Of a stretch of DNA of 64,000 nucleotides, positions 1 to 7,812 are shown one piece after another. A program made the translations under genes and the position numbers. The DNA lies in the NCBI GenBank assembly GCA_021463145.1, contig JAJTWZ010000019.1:1-64000 (forward strand), given 5' to 3'. The notes under the pieces were generated by a model. It was given only the letters and a program-made list of their open reading frames with translations, did not search any database and was not told the origin of the DNA. This DNA comes from Blastocatellia bacterium. GTDB taxonomy: Bacteria; Acidobacteriota; Blastocatellia; UBA7656; JADIYM01. Within the stretch, counting starts at the first letter, position 1; the number at the start of each line of letters is the position of its first letter.

Positions 1-59
1 AGTTCATCTCAGGGCTTCGCACTGACAGGGCAGGGTGAAACTTGGAAGAGCCTGTACCT

Positions 60-163
60 GGAATCAACAACTTACAGTGGAGTTTCTTGAGAGCGCGCGA
101 AGCGAGATCATTCCGTTTCCTCTTGACGCCGTCGCGCGCGCCCGCTGATGCTTGTCGTTGGGT
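60..163 (+). repeat. integron attC-like recombination site 1
   Basis: The right end carries the core site GTTGGGT (157-163), which fits the GTTRRRY consensus of integron attC sites. It is preceded by a GC-rich arm that is nearly identical to the right arm of a second site about 520 bp downstream (shared core TGATGCTTGTCGTT). The left arm contains GAGCGCGCG, able to pair with the CGCGCG stretch on the right, but a clean left RYYYAAC core is not obvious. Recurrence of the same imperfect palindrome on both sides of a small gene is what a gene-cassette array looks like. No integrase gene is in the window. Confidence 0.6.
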
Positions 164-251
164 CGCCACGCGAGTCGTTGCCGGCGGACAAGCGTTCTCG
201 TGTTCTAGACGTCTTGGCTCGTGAGTCGCATCGCGCTGCTTTATCACACTC

Positions 252-602
252 ATGAAGGTACTGATCGGAGTTCTACTCTTCGTGTCTCCCCAGTTGGTTG
301 GTCTCGCCATCTATTTTTGGCGATCGAGGCACAACGATCCTCGTGCCAGACTCTGGGGCGTCATCTTGCCGACACTCATTGCAGCGCTTCCGCTCTTGCT
401 CGTGCTCCATCCCAAACCCGGGGTTCCTGGGAAACTATCGGTATCTGAGGACGGAGACGGCGGTGCATCCCTACTCTTCATCTTCGTAGCTGTGTTTCAC
501 TTCACCGTTGCATTTGTGGGCCATCTTGTCGCTCACGTGCTGATGGGGTCGCACGGGAAGAATGACATTGTCCTTGGCCTGCACACCAGGCGGCCGAACT
601 AA
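252..602 (+). CDS. small membrane protein of an integron-like cassette
   Basis: This 116-residue protein has three probable membrane segments, at about residues 3-23, 34-52 and 73-98, and a short polar tail. I recognise no family. It lies alone between two attC-like sites in the same orientation, and its stop codon lies inside the start of the second site, which is the normal layout of an integron gene cassette. Base composition is visibly less GC-rich than the respiratory genes that follow, consistent with transfer. No convincing Shine-Dalgarno sequence precedes the ATG, which is common for cassette genes. Overlapping frames at 221-448 and 298-489 are shadows. Confidence 0.6.
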   Translation: MKVLIGVLLFVSPQLVGLAIYFWRSRHNDPRARLWGVILPTLIAALPLLLVLHPKPGVPGKLSVSEDGDGGASLLFIFVAVFHFTVAFVGHLVAHVLMGSHGKNDIVLGLHTRRPN

Positions 603-684
603 CGCACGCTGCGGAGCGCGCGCAGTTGAGCGTGGTCGATTCTCCTTGACGTCGTCGCGCGCCCCCTGATGCTTGTCGTTAGGT
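597..684 (+). repeat. integron attC-like recombination site 2
   Basis: The site ends in GTTAGGT (678-684), an exact GTTRRRY core. It begins with AACTAAC (597-603), one mismatch from RYYYAAC. Between them the arms form an imperfect palindrome: CTAACG with GCGCGCG on the left pairs with CGCGCGC and CGTTAG on the right. The right 40 bases are almost the same as those of the site ending at 163. Together the two sites delimit a cassette of about 521 bp that holds one small gene. Confidence 0.7.
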
Positions 685-727
685 GATCGTCCGTTGCTTG
701 CCGAATCTCAGGAGCTGGAGTCGCCAC

Positions 728-1354
728 ATGCCTCGAAGTCCTTCGTTGCTCGTCCTCATCTTGATGCTGTTTCTGCCAGCCTCCACAAGCGGTCAGGACT
801 GGCGGTCTAGCGCTCCGATCAAGCCAGAGGTGTGGTCGACGTACCCATCCACCTCACTCAGGGTCGTGCCTGACAGTCTCTCCTGGACTCGAATCGTGGA
901 TACCCAGAGTAACGTCTCTATCTCCTTTCCCGTATCGCCGGACACTCGAGATATGCACATGGGTGGGCATCCCTTCCGTTACTACTCTTGTGATGTCGAT
1001 AGTCATACATTCATCGTGACGGTCACGCACGACGAACCGAAGTCGCGGGCTGCCGTCGATGAGTTTTTGTCGGGCGGCGAGCGCGCGTTGTTGCGAGAAG
1101 CGTCGAAGTTGTCGTCCGACGCAACGATTGTACCTGTAACAAGGTACACGGGGCCGGGGTACCAAGGTCGAGAGGTTCTGGTGAGAGGACTATCTCTTGA
1201 GTACAGATCGTGCACCTTGGTCTGGGATGATGGGACCATCGTGGCCTTGCTGGTGGTCTCTGGGAACGGCTCTGATACCAGTGACTTGATGGCCGGTTTC
1301 GTCGGCTCGCTTCGCAGGCCCACTGTGTCGGCTTCGACTGCCGCACCTAACTAG
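728..1354 (+). CDS. secreted protein of unknown function, second cassette
   Basis: I place the start at the ATG at 728, not the GTG at 683, because a GGAG lies seven bases upstream and the resulting protein begins with a clear signal peptide (MPRSPSLLVLILMLFLPAS). The mature part of about 185 residues has no motif I recognise; it is mixed alpha/beta with two cysteines. The reading frame opens directly after the second attC-like core and closes on ACCTAAC-TAG, which itself matches the left attC core RYYYAAC. That suggests this gene is also a cassette. No matching right core GTTRRRY follows within about 150 bp, so its attC appears truncated. GC content is lower than in downstream genes. Confidence 0.6.
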   Translation: MPRSPSLLVLILMLFLPASTSGQDWRSSAPIKPEVWSTYPSTSLRVVPDSLSWTRIVDTQSNVSISFPVSPDTRDMHMGGHPFRYYSCDVDSHTFIVTVTHDEPKSRAAVDEFLSGGERALLREASKLSSDATIVPVTRYTGPGYQGREVLVRGLSLEYRSCTLVWDDGTIVALLVVSGNGSDTSDLMAGFVGSLRRPTVSASTAAPN

Positions 1355-1428
1355 TTCCTGTCCAATAACGGCGCGATTCGCGAAATCCGTGGCTAGGCAG
1401 GGGGTGATGTAGGGGTGCTCGGGGAAAG

Positions 1429-1553
1429 CCTTCCTTCGCGACAAACCTCTGCGACTCAGCGGCTTACCGAAGCGTACGGAGACAAGCCTTCCTTCGCGAC
1501 AATGAAGCTCGGGGTCAGCCTATGAATCTCGGAAACACCTTCCTTAGCGACAA
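1429..1553 (+). repeat. three copies of a 16-bp repeat in gene-free DNA
   Basis: The sequence CCTTCCTTCGCGACAA occurs at 1429-1444 and 1487-1502, and with one change (TTAGCG) at 1538-1553, at spacings of 58 and 51 bp. Flanking words also recur: CTCGG lies just before each copy, and CAGCGGCTTACCG / CAGTGCCTTACTG follow two of them. No believable gene occupies 1355-2028. The open frames listed there lack ribosome binding sites and recognisable domains. The repeats sit between the truncated cassette and the respiratory block and may mark a recombination boundary. Confidence 0.6.
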
Positions 1554-2028
1554 GGCTTTACAGATCAGTGCCTTACTGACGAACCAGTACTTCAGCGGTC
1601 GAGTTGACGACGTGCGAACCTCGAGCGTCGTCCGCTATTACTGTTGGGCGCAGAACTTATGCGCAGTATCTGGGGACTTCAAGCCGGGCAGGGTCGAAAA
1701 CGCAGGGATAGGCCGGAAACAGGGATCTTTCCGGACGGTCAATCGATGCCCAGAGTAAATACTGGAAGTTTGGGGGCCGGTAGCCCTAGATCGCTGGTAT
1801 CGGGCCAGAGATTGTGGGCGGCTGAGCGTCAACAACCGTGAACGTCGTCGTACGTGCACCGGAGTTGCTCCCGGCGTCGGTCGCCGAAGAGCACCGTTGC
1901 TCAGACGCACTTCCAAAGTAAGCGCACAACCGCACGCGAGTCCGCACCGACGCCCTGTCGCCCCGACAGGCGTGGCCGGATCACGAGAAGGTCTCGACGA
2001 TCAATTCCCCCAACCCTTCGAGTACCTC

Positions 2029-2042
2029 GTGACGCATGTCAC
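2029..2042. promoter_or_regulatory. candidate Crp/Fnr-family operator before hemerythrin-nnrS
   Basis: GTGACGCATGTCAC has perfectly symmetrical GTGAC/GTCAC arms around four bases, equivalent to GTGA-N6-TCAC. Its centre is 66 bp upstream of the hemerythrin start codon. The same half-sites occur upstream of the nar operon and at the start of the cysteine-synthase-like gene. The only Crp/Fnr protein in the window lies 3 kb away and carries an R-E-x-x-S-R recognition helix. The assignment to that regulator is inference. Confidence 0.5.
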
Positions 2043-2101
2043 AGCGGAGGTGGCGGCGAGCGGATACCGTTTCGTCGATAATTCTCCGGAGGTCAATCAA
2101 G

Positions 2102-2695
2102 ATGCTGCAGATTCACCGTAAGCAGGAGGGGCCGCCCGCCTTCATTCCCGATTTTACCGATCCACTCGGACTTCTAGTTCATTGCCACCGCAAAATCGAC
2201 GCCCAGTTTCGAGCGCTCGAGCACGCGACCCGCTTGCTTCGCAACGGCAACCCGGCGACAGCACAGTCGGCTTACGGCGCGATCGATGCGGCCCAGGCGC
2301 ACTTCGCCGGACCTGGCATGAAGCACACCGCCGACGAGGAGGAGTCGCTGTTTCCGCGACTCCGGCATCACGCCGGGCCCTCCGAGTGGGTCGTCCTGCA
2401 GGCGCTCGACCGTCTCGAGGCGCAACACACCCTCGCGGAGCGGTTGCACCTCGACTTCGACGTTCGCGTCGATCGTTTGAAGCGAGACGAAGTGCTGTCC
2501 GAACTGGAACTCGATCGGCTCGAACGGTGCATTGGCGCGCTTGCTGGCCTCTACGGTCCGCACATGAGAGTCGAAGACGACGTCATCTTCCCCGCGGCTG
2601 CACGGTTGCTACCGCCAGAAGAGCTACTGGCCGTCGGCCGCGAGATGAGGATGCGTCGCGCAGCAATGTTCGCCGAAAAGCATTCCGGAAGTTGA
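2102..2695 (+). CDS. hemerythrin HHE-domain protein
   Basis: This 197-residue protein has the four-helix hemerythrin layout with di-iron ligand motifs: H-x-x-x-D near the N terminus (HCHRKID), H-x-x-x-E (HTADEEE), a middle H (EAQHTLAE) and H-x-x-x-E/D (HMRVEDD) near the C terminus. Such proteins bind oxygen or nitric oxide or act in repair of nitrosylated iron centres. The start at 2102 is preferred over 2036 because GGAGG lies nine bases upstream. The stop codon overlaps the ATG of the NnrS-like gene by one base (TGATG), so the two are translationally coupled. A symmetrical Crp/Fnr-type site lies upstream. The pairing points to a role in handling NO made during nitrate respiration. Confidence 0.85.
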   Translation: MLQIHRKQEGPPAFIPDFTDPLGLLVHCHRKIDAQFRALEHATRLLRNGNPATAQSAYGAIDAAQAHFAGPGMKHTADEEESLFPRLRHHAGPSEWVVLQALDRLEAQHTLAERLHLDFDVRVDRLKRDEVLSELELDRLERCIGALAGLYGPHMRVEDDVIFPAAARLLPPEELLAVGREMRMRRAAMFAEKHSGS

Positions 2696-4035
2696 TGTCG
2701 CCGGCCGTCGAGCAACCGAACGCCGTGATAGTTCCCTTCCCATCCGGAGATCTTCGAAGCTCCTTTCTCGCTCGCGCGGAGGCTCCGGGCGCCGCGCGAA
2801 TCCTCCGCGCGTACGCCGTTTTCGGGCTCTTCTGCATGCTGGTTCCGGGAACTCTCGTCGGCGTGCTAAATCTGCTGACGATAGGTGGACAGCACGCTGC
2901 GTCCGCTGTTGCACCTGCCTGGGTGCAGTCGCACGGCCACGCGCAGATATTCGGCTGGATCGGAACTTTCATCATCGGAATCGGTTACTACTCGCTTCCG
3001 GCATCGCGAAGGGCGAAGATCGCCGGCGTCGACGAGGCGTGGATCGCCCTTTCGCTTTGGGGCGCCGGCGTACTGATTCGCTGGTCTCTGGGGATTTCCG
3101 AAGCCGCCTGGCACGCGCTGCTGCCGATTTCGGCCGCGCTGGAGTTTGCCGGGTTCCTGCTCTTCTTCAGAGCCAGCGCCGGTCACCGGCCTGAAGGCGG
3201 CGGCCCACCCAGGCTCGACGCGTGGGCGCTGCTGGTTGTCGCCGCGACCGCCGGGATGCTGCTCGCGATTGCCGGCAACCTTGCCATCGCCGTCTGGATG
3301 ACCATCACGAACCATGGGCCCGCCGTTCCGCACGAGGCAAACCAGCGACTGCTGGGCTTCGCCCTCTGGGGATTTCTGGTGCCGTTCGTCTGGGGATTTA
3401 CGGCGCGATGGGCGACGGTGCTCGTCGGTGTCGACTCAGGATCAGATCGATCTCTGCTTCGATCGTTCGCCCTGGCCGTGCCCGGCGCCATCCTTCTCGC
3501 CCTGGGCTGGCACGCCGAAGGGGCCGCAATACTGCTCGCGGCCTCCGTGGCGGTTACGCTATCGCTCGGAGTGTTCACGCGCGCGATGCGGCGCCCCGTG
3601 ACCGATGGCGTGCATCCCTGCCAGTCGGCGTTCGTGAGGCTCGCGTACGTGTGGCTGCTGGCGGGTTCGGCGCTGGCGCTATGGGGATCTCTTGCCGGCG
3701 GCTTGCCAGGCGTGATCGGCGCTTCGCGCCACGCCCTGACGGTGGGTTTCCTTTCGACGATGGTCTTCGCCGTCGGGCCGCGCATCATGCCGCTCTTCAC
3801 TGGGGCCACTCGCGTATTCAGTCCGGCGCTCGTTGCCGGGTCGCTCGCGCTGCTCAATCTCGGATGCGTGCTGCGTGTGGTGTCGCAGGTTCTGGCCTAC
3901 GGTGGCCACGCGGACTGGGCGTGGGACGTCCTGCCCGTCTCCGCGGTGATCGAATTGACCGCTTTCACGATGTTTGCCGCGAACCTCGGGCTGACTTTCG
4001 CCTTCCGCGCGCGGTGCGGACATCGAGCCGAATAG
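2695..4035 (+). CDS. nnrS: NnrS-family multispanning protein
   Basis: The true start is the ATG at 2695, which overlaps the hemerythrin stop; the upstream 171 codons of the track ORF are a shadow. The 446-residue product has about twelve hydrophobic segments. It carries the family-like stretches QSHGHAQIFGW near the N terminus and RHALTVGFLSTMVFAVGPRIMP near residue 340. NnrS proteins are haem- and copper-associated inner-membrane proteins that protect against nitric oxide. Position next to a hemerythrin, a Crp/Fnr regulator and a nar operon supports that role here. It converges with the cysteine-synthase-like gene 42 bp downstream; only a weak GCCGG/CCGGC hairpin is visible between them. Confidence 0.85.
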   Translation: MSPAVEQPNAVIVPFPSGDLRSSFLARAEAPGAARILRAYAVFGLFCMLVPGTLVGVLNLLTIGGQHAASAVAPAWVQSHGHAQIFGWIGTFIIGIGYYSLPASRRAKIAGVDEAWIALSLWGAGVLIRWSLGISEAAWHALLPISAALEFAGFLLFFRASAGHRPEGGGPPRLDAWALLVVAATAGMLLAIAGNLAIAVWMTITNHGPAVPHEANQRLLGFALWGFLVPFVWGFTARWATVLVGVDSGSDRSLLRSFALAVPGAILLALGWHAEGAAILLAASVAVTLSLGVFTRAMRRPVTDGVHPCQSAFVRLAYVWLLAGSALALWGSLAGGLPGVIGASRHALTVGFLSTMVFAVGPRIMPLFTGATRVFSPALVAGSLALLNLGCVLRVVSQVLAYGGHADWAWDVLPVSAVIELTAFTMFAANLGLTFAFRARCGHRAE

Positions 4036-4077
4036 CCTGCCCATTGAGCCGGGCTGTCCGGCGAACAGGGCGGCTGT

Positions 4078-5148
4078 TTACGTGAGATGGACGGGCACGA
4101 AGCAGGCGTGGCACACGCGTCCGTGCGCGTGGAACGACGTGAGCGCGATTCGCGGCGAAAGGTAGCCGGGCTTCACCGGCTCATCCCCGAGCAGGTCCGT
4201 GCTCAGGTACTTCTTGTTGTCGTCGGGAAACACCGTCGCGACGACCGCACCGCCGCCAAGCTCGTTCTGCACTTCCAGCGCCGCGAGGAAATTCGCCCCT
4301 GACGATATTCCGACCGCCAGGCCCAGCTCCGACGCCAGCTTCTGCGCCATGAGAACCGCATCGCCATCGTGGACGCTCAACACCCGGTCGAGTCCGCCGA
4401 GGTCGAGGATGGGCGGGACGAACTCGTCCGACACACCCTGGATCCGGTGCTTGCCGACCTTGCAACCCGTTGACAATGTCGGCGACTCGGCGGGTTCCAC
4501 CGGATGGACTCGCACCGACGGATGGCGGCGTCGAAGCGCGCGGCCGACACCCATCACCGTACCACCGGTCCCGACACCGGCCACGAAGGCCTCCGGCGCG
4601 ACCCCGGCCGCCTGCAGTTGCAGCGATATCTCTTCTCCCGTGGTCTTCTCGTGAGCTTCAACGTTCGCGTCATTCGAGAACTGCCTCGGCAGGAATACCT
4701 TGCCGGTGCGAACGTCGTGCTCCTCGGCCATTCGAATGCTTCCGAGAAACCCTCCCTCTTCCCGGCTGACGGGGATCACCGTCGCCCCGAGACTCCGGAT
4801 AAGCGCCACTCGTTCGCGGCTCATCCAGTCCGGCATATATATGGCCACATCGTGGCCAAGCGCGCGGCCGATCGCCGAAAAAGAGATGCCCGTGTTGCCG
4901 CTGGTCGCCTCGACGATCGTGTCGCCGGGACGGATGGTGCCGTCGCAGTAGGCGCTCGACAGGATGTGGTAGGCCATCCGGTCCTTGATGCTGCCGGTCA
5001 GGTTCAAGTGCTCGGCCTTCGCGTAGATTACGCGCGGCTCGCCAGCGAAAGTGAACCGCACTTCGAGCAGCGGCGTGTTGCCGATCAGGGTCCGAAGCCC
5101 CCCGAGCCGGTGTTCAACGGTGTCTGGAATGTCCATGGATTTCTGCAT
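4078..5148 (-). CDS. PLP-dependent cysteine-synthase-family enzyme
   Basis: The protein has the fold-type II signature of cysteine synthase / cystathionine beta-synthase: NLTGSIKDR with the PLP lysine at residue 55, the substrate loop TSGNTG, a GTGGT phosphate-binding loop and a late SSGAN. It probably joins an activated serine to a thiol or sulfide. I chose the ATG at 5148 (another is at 5136). The track start is a GTG at 5199 that lies inside an 18-bp palindrome better read as an operator. The C terminus ends in an H-G-R-V-C-H-A-C tail with a CxxC, absent from textbook CysK and possibly metal-binding. It follows the Crp/Fnr gene on the same strand. Whether it is a true cysteine synthase or a specialised paralogue cannot be settled here. 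Confidence 0.8.
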   Translation of the reverse strand: MQKSMDIPDTVEHRLGGLRTLIGNTPLLEVRFTFAGEPRVIYAKAEHLNLTGSIKDRMAYHILSSAYCDGTIRPGDTIVEATSGNTGISFSAIGRALGHDVAIYMPDWMSRERVALIRSLGATVIPVSREEGGFLGSIRMAEEHDVRTGKVFLPRQFSNDANVEAHEKTTGEEISLQLQAAGVAPEAFVAGVGTGGTVMGVGRALRRRHPSVRVHPVEPAESPTLSTGCKVGKHRIQGVSDEFVPPILDLGGLDRVLSVHDGDAVLMAQKLASELGLAVGISSGANFLAALEVQNELGGGAVVATVFPDDNKKYLSTDLLGDEPVKPGYLSPRIALTSFHAHGRVCHACFVPVHLT

Positions 5149-5183
5149 CGCGGCCCATTGTCTGTCGCGTCGGCACACTACCG

Positions 5184-5201
5184 CCGTGATCTCCGTCACG
5201 G
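5184..5201. promoter_or_regulatory. candidate Crp/Fnr-type palindrome at the cysK-like start
   Basis: CCGTGATCTCCGTCACGG is a perfect inverted repeat with six-base arms and a six-base spacer, the GTGA-N6-TCAC geometry. It lies between the Crp/Fnr gene and the cysteine-synthase-like gene, centred about 45 bp before the preferred ATG at 5148. A second, odd-spaced palindrome AGTGA-N5-TCACT lies at 5226-5240 over the stop codon of the regulator gene and may instead be a weak hairpin. Confidence 0.4.
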
Positions 5202-5235
5202 GCGCTACCGTGACTTCATCACCGAAGTGATCGAA

Positions 5236-5922
5236 TCACTGTCCGGCATAGTCCTTCATCTGCGTTTCGTCCAGAATCGTCACCTTGTGTCCGTCCACCG
5301 CCATCAGTCCTTCGTTCTGGAGTTTCGAGAATGCGCGAGATACGACTTCGCGAACCGAGCCTATTCTCATCGCAATCTGTTCCTTGGTAAGTGGCAAATA
5401 GAAGGAGATCCTCGCGCCAGACCGCACTCCGCGCGCTGTAGCCTCCGACAGCAGGAACCGGGCAAGGCGCTGACTGACGTCCTGCAGCGACAGAGTCGCC
5501 ACAAGGTCGCTACAGCGGCGAAGCCGCGATGCCAGCACCTTCAGCGCAGCTATCGCAATGCCCGGGTGATCCAGGCAGAGTCGCCGAACGTCGCGTTTGT
5601 CGATGAAAAGCACCACAGAATCCGTCTCCGCAGACACGTTCGCCGGTGTCGGGCCGTCATCGAACGCGGGCACTTCAGCTATCGTCGCTCCCTCGCGCTC
5701 GACGTGGATGATCTGCTCCCGGCCATCGATGCTCATCCGATAGGCCTTTAGCGAGCCGGATACGACCACGTACAGGCCACGCGCTTCCTCTCCGGCGCTG
5801 AACAGCAGTTCGCCGCGGGCGAGCCGCCGCTCGACGGCCCGCGAAGCCAGAGCCTCGAGCGGGGCGTCCTCCAGGTTCCCGAAAAGCGCGGTGCGCCTGA
5901 GCGCCGCGATGGCGTCGGTCAT
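5236..5922 (-). CDS. Crp/Fnr-family transcription regulator
   Basis: The 228-residue protein has an N-terminal cyclic-nucleotide-binding-like beta roll (GELLFSAGEEARGLYVVVSG) and a C-terminal winged helix (TKEQIAMRIGSVREVVSRAFSKL). The FNR-type N-terminal cysteine cluster is missing, so it is not an oxygen-sensing iron-sulfur FNR; NnrR/DNR-like haem or NO sensors have this form. The recognition helix carries R-E-x-x-S-R. The Arg matches the CRP residue that reads the G of TGTGA, while S-R is FNR-like. GTGA-N6-TCAC palindromes near three transcription units of this block fit such a reader. The ATG at 5922 is chosen over a TTG at 5958. It probably controls the nitrate/NO genes around it. Confidence 0.85.
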   Translation of the reverse strand: MTDAIAALRRTALFGNLEDAPLEALASRAVERRLARGELLFSAGEEARGLYVVVSGSLKAYRMSIDGREQIIHVEREGATIAEVPAFDDGPTPANVSAETDSVVLFIDKRDVRRLCLDHPGIAIAALKVLASRLRRCSDLVATLSLQDVSQRLARFLLSEATARGVRSGARISFYLPLTKEQIAMRIGSVREVVSRAFSKLQNEGLMAVDGHKVTILDETQMKDYAGQ

Positions 5923-6106
5923 CGCCGCAAAGGGTACTTCGCTTGCCTCACCCCGCAAAGAGGGGGGCCCCCTCAGGAAGCGAAATTAGGCCGTGCTCGA
6001 CATGATTCCGTTTTCTGAGGGGACCCCAAGTGGGCCGATGCTACCCGGCCGGCTGGCGTCAGGCCGGCCCGGTCACAACCCGCTGCGCCACGGGCACTAC
6101 GGTCGT

Positions 6107-6712
6107 TTACTTCGGCTCCTGTGTAGCGTCGTGCACTTCGGAAGATCCGCGGAGCAGATTCGCAAGCCCGTAGATCGTCAAGACGGTTGCAAACACGATC
6201 ATGATGACGTGAAACCGGTACCGGCTCAGGTTGTTGACGAACAACAGCCACGGATTTCCGTCGGTCTTCTTGAGCGGATGCGTCCCGTCGAGGTATTCGC
6301 GCCAGTCCGGAATTCCGTCGCCATCGAGATCGCTTGTGGTGCCGAGCGCCGCAGCCAGTTCCTCGGGCCTGTTCCTGAACTCGAGAAGCCGTGTCTTTCC
6401 GATCGTTGCGACTATGTGGTTTCCGAACTTGTTGAGAATCGGACTGTCGACCGCCTGACCCGGCTCGAAGGCAGCTCGCGCCTGGTTCAGCCGCCCGATC
6501 TCCTCCGGCGACAAGCCACCGATCTGTCCGAACCCGGCTCCGTCCGGTCCGTCCGAGTTCGCATGACACATCGCACAGTTGATCGCGCGGCCAGAGCGCG
6601 TCTGAACGAACTTCTGAAATTCAGAATATGCGTCCGCCGTCGCCACGCAACCTGCAAGCACAGGGACGACGAGGAGGAACCTTGAGAGGCAGCTTCTAAG
6701 TCTCATTGTCAT
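6107..6712 (-). CDS. monohaem cytochrome c lipoprotein, last gene of nar operon
   Basis: The real start is the ATG at 6712, which overlaps the stop of cytochrome b (ATGA); earlier codons of the track ORF shadow that gene. The 201-residue product begins with a lipoprotein signal ending in L-A-G-C. It has one haem site, CAMCH, around residue 46, an acidic DLDGDGIPDW segment resembling calcium-binding dockerin or thrombospondin-3 loops, and a C-terminal membrane helix (VIMIVFATVLTIYGLANLL). It would sit at the outer face of the inner membrane, anchored at both ends, and is a plausible electron carrier for the Rieske/cytochrome b module encoded just upstream. I know no gene name for it. Confidence 0.8.
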   Translation of the reverse strand: MTMRLRSCLSRFLLVVPVLAGCVATADAYSEFQKFVQTRSGRAINCAMCHANSDGPDGAGFGQIGGLSPEEIGRLNQARAAFEPGQAVDSPILNKFGNHIVATIGKTRLLEFRNRPEELAAALGTTSDLDGDGIPDWREYLDGTHPLKKTDGNPWLLFVNNLSRYRFHVIMIVFATVLTIYGLANLLRGSSEVHDATQEPK

Positions 6713-7812
6713 TGCCCCTTGAGCATTTCGTATATCGACTGGCCGAACACGGTGATGACCACCATGTAGACCGCCGCGGCGATGGCAATCGTCCGCAACG
6801 TCTTCCGGCTCGTGCCCCGGAAGATCCACGGAACCAGCAGCAGCACGACCGCTCCCACGTTCATGACCAGGAAGATGAGCCAGAACGGCAGCAGTTCCAG
6901 CGGATAGTAGACGAAGAAGAAGTACCACTCGGGCTTGATGCCCTCCGGCGTCGATCCGAGCGGGTTGTACGGCTCCGCCAGCGGGTACGCGAAGAACGAC
7001 TCGAACGGAAGGCAGAGCGCCACGACGAAGAGCACCAGAAACACGACCCCCCAGACCGTCAGGTCCTTCACCATGAATGTCGGGAAGAACTTCTCCTTCT
7101 TCCTCGACTCACGATCGACCCCCTTGCTCATGCCGTGGAGCTGGACGGAGAACAGGTGGGCGCCCAGCAGCCCCATGACCATCAGGGGCAACACCACGAC
7201 GTGAATCGCATAGAACCGCGACAACGTCGCCTGTCCCACGCTTGCCTCGCCCTGAATAGTCTCGCGCAGGATGCGAGGGAGCTCCGAAAGAGCACCGGGG
7301 AGGTAGTTCCCTACCTCCTCGATCGACTGAAGGCCGACCTTCGTGGCATTGACCGCGATCTGGTTCCACGGAAGGAGGTATCCGGTGAAGCCAAACCCGA
7401 ACGCCAGAAACAGCAGGATCACGCCGGACACCCAGACGAGCTCGCGCGGCTTTTCGAACGCCTTCATTGCAAAAGTCGTCATCAGGTGAGCGATGACGCA
7501 GAGGATCATCGCCGACGAAGACCAGGCGTGAACGTTGCGGACCAGCGCGCCGCCGCTGACGTACTCCGTGATGTACTCGACCGACGCGTGGGCGTCGCTC
7601 ACGGTCGGCTCGTAATAGAAGAGAAGCATCAGGCCAGTCACGACCTGGACGATGAAGAAGAAGAGCGTGAGGCCACCCAGGTAGTAGGCCCAGCTCATCT
7701 TGTGGACGGGTACTTCCTTCTTCGCCACCATCGAGGCGAAGTTCATCTTCGTCACCGGAAAGCGCTCGGCCACGAAGTCAGCCACGAGTCCGATCGTCGT
7801 AGACAGCTTCAT
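6709..7812 (-). CDS. cytochrome b of a bc-type complex in the nar operon
   Basis: The protein is about 367 residues long with eight or so membrane helices. Haem ligands are visible as two pairs: H95/H109 (14 apart, NVHAWSS and VIAHLM) and H204/H219 (15 apart, YAIHVVV and LGAHLF). The 15-residue second spacing is that of cytochrome b6. A PEWY quinol-site motif (PEWYFF) is at about 294. So this is a fused b6/subunit-IV-like cytochrome b that oxidises quinol at a Qo site. It starts at the end of the NarI-Rieske gene (stop and start overlap) and runs into the cytochrome c lipoprotein. With the fused Rieske domain and the cytochromes c it completes a bc-type module. Confidence 0.9.
   Translation of the reverse strand: MKLSTTIGLVADFVAERFPVTKMNFASMVAKKEVPVHKMSWAYYLGGLTLFFFIVQVVTGLMLLFYYEPTVSDAHASVEYITEYVSGGALVRNVHAWSSSAMILCVIAHLMTTFAMKAFEKPRELVWVSGVILLFLAFGFGFTGYLLPWNQIAVNATKVGLQSIEEVGNYLPGALSELPRILRETIQGEASVGQATLSRFYAIHVVVLPLMVMGLLGAHLFSVQLHGMSKGVDRESRKKEKFFPTFMVKDLTVWGVVFLVLFVVALCLPFESFFAYPLAEPYNPLGSTPEGIKPEWYFFFVYYPLELLPFWLIFLVMNVGAVVLLLVPWIFRGTSRKTLRTIAIAAAVYMVVITVFGQSIYEMLKGQ

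Noticed and set aside
1522-1758. 78-residue frame in the gene-free stretch
   Set aside because: It has no ribosome binding site or recognised domain and overlaps the short repeats; an equally long frame runs on the other strand.
5226-5240. AGTGATCGAATCACT palindrome over the Crp/Fnr stop codon
   Set aside because: The five-base spacer does not match the other operators and there is no U tract, so it is neither a good operator nor a good terminator.
4504-5751. 415-residue frame on the plus strand across the cysK-like and Crp/Fnr genes
   Set aside because: It is antisense to two well-supported genes, lacks domains and shows the Arg/His-rich composition of GC-driven shadow frames. The same holds for 6706-7845, 8418-9245, 9670-10917, 12084-14906, 43412-45546 and 52289-54022.
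5951-5990. GAGGGGGGCCCCCTC palindrome upstream of the Crp/Fnr gene
   Set aside because: It has a one-base loop and no U tract, and could be chance in GC-rich DNA; no clear function can be given.
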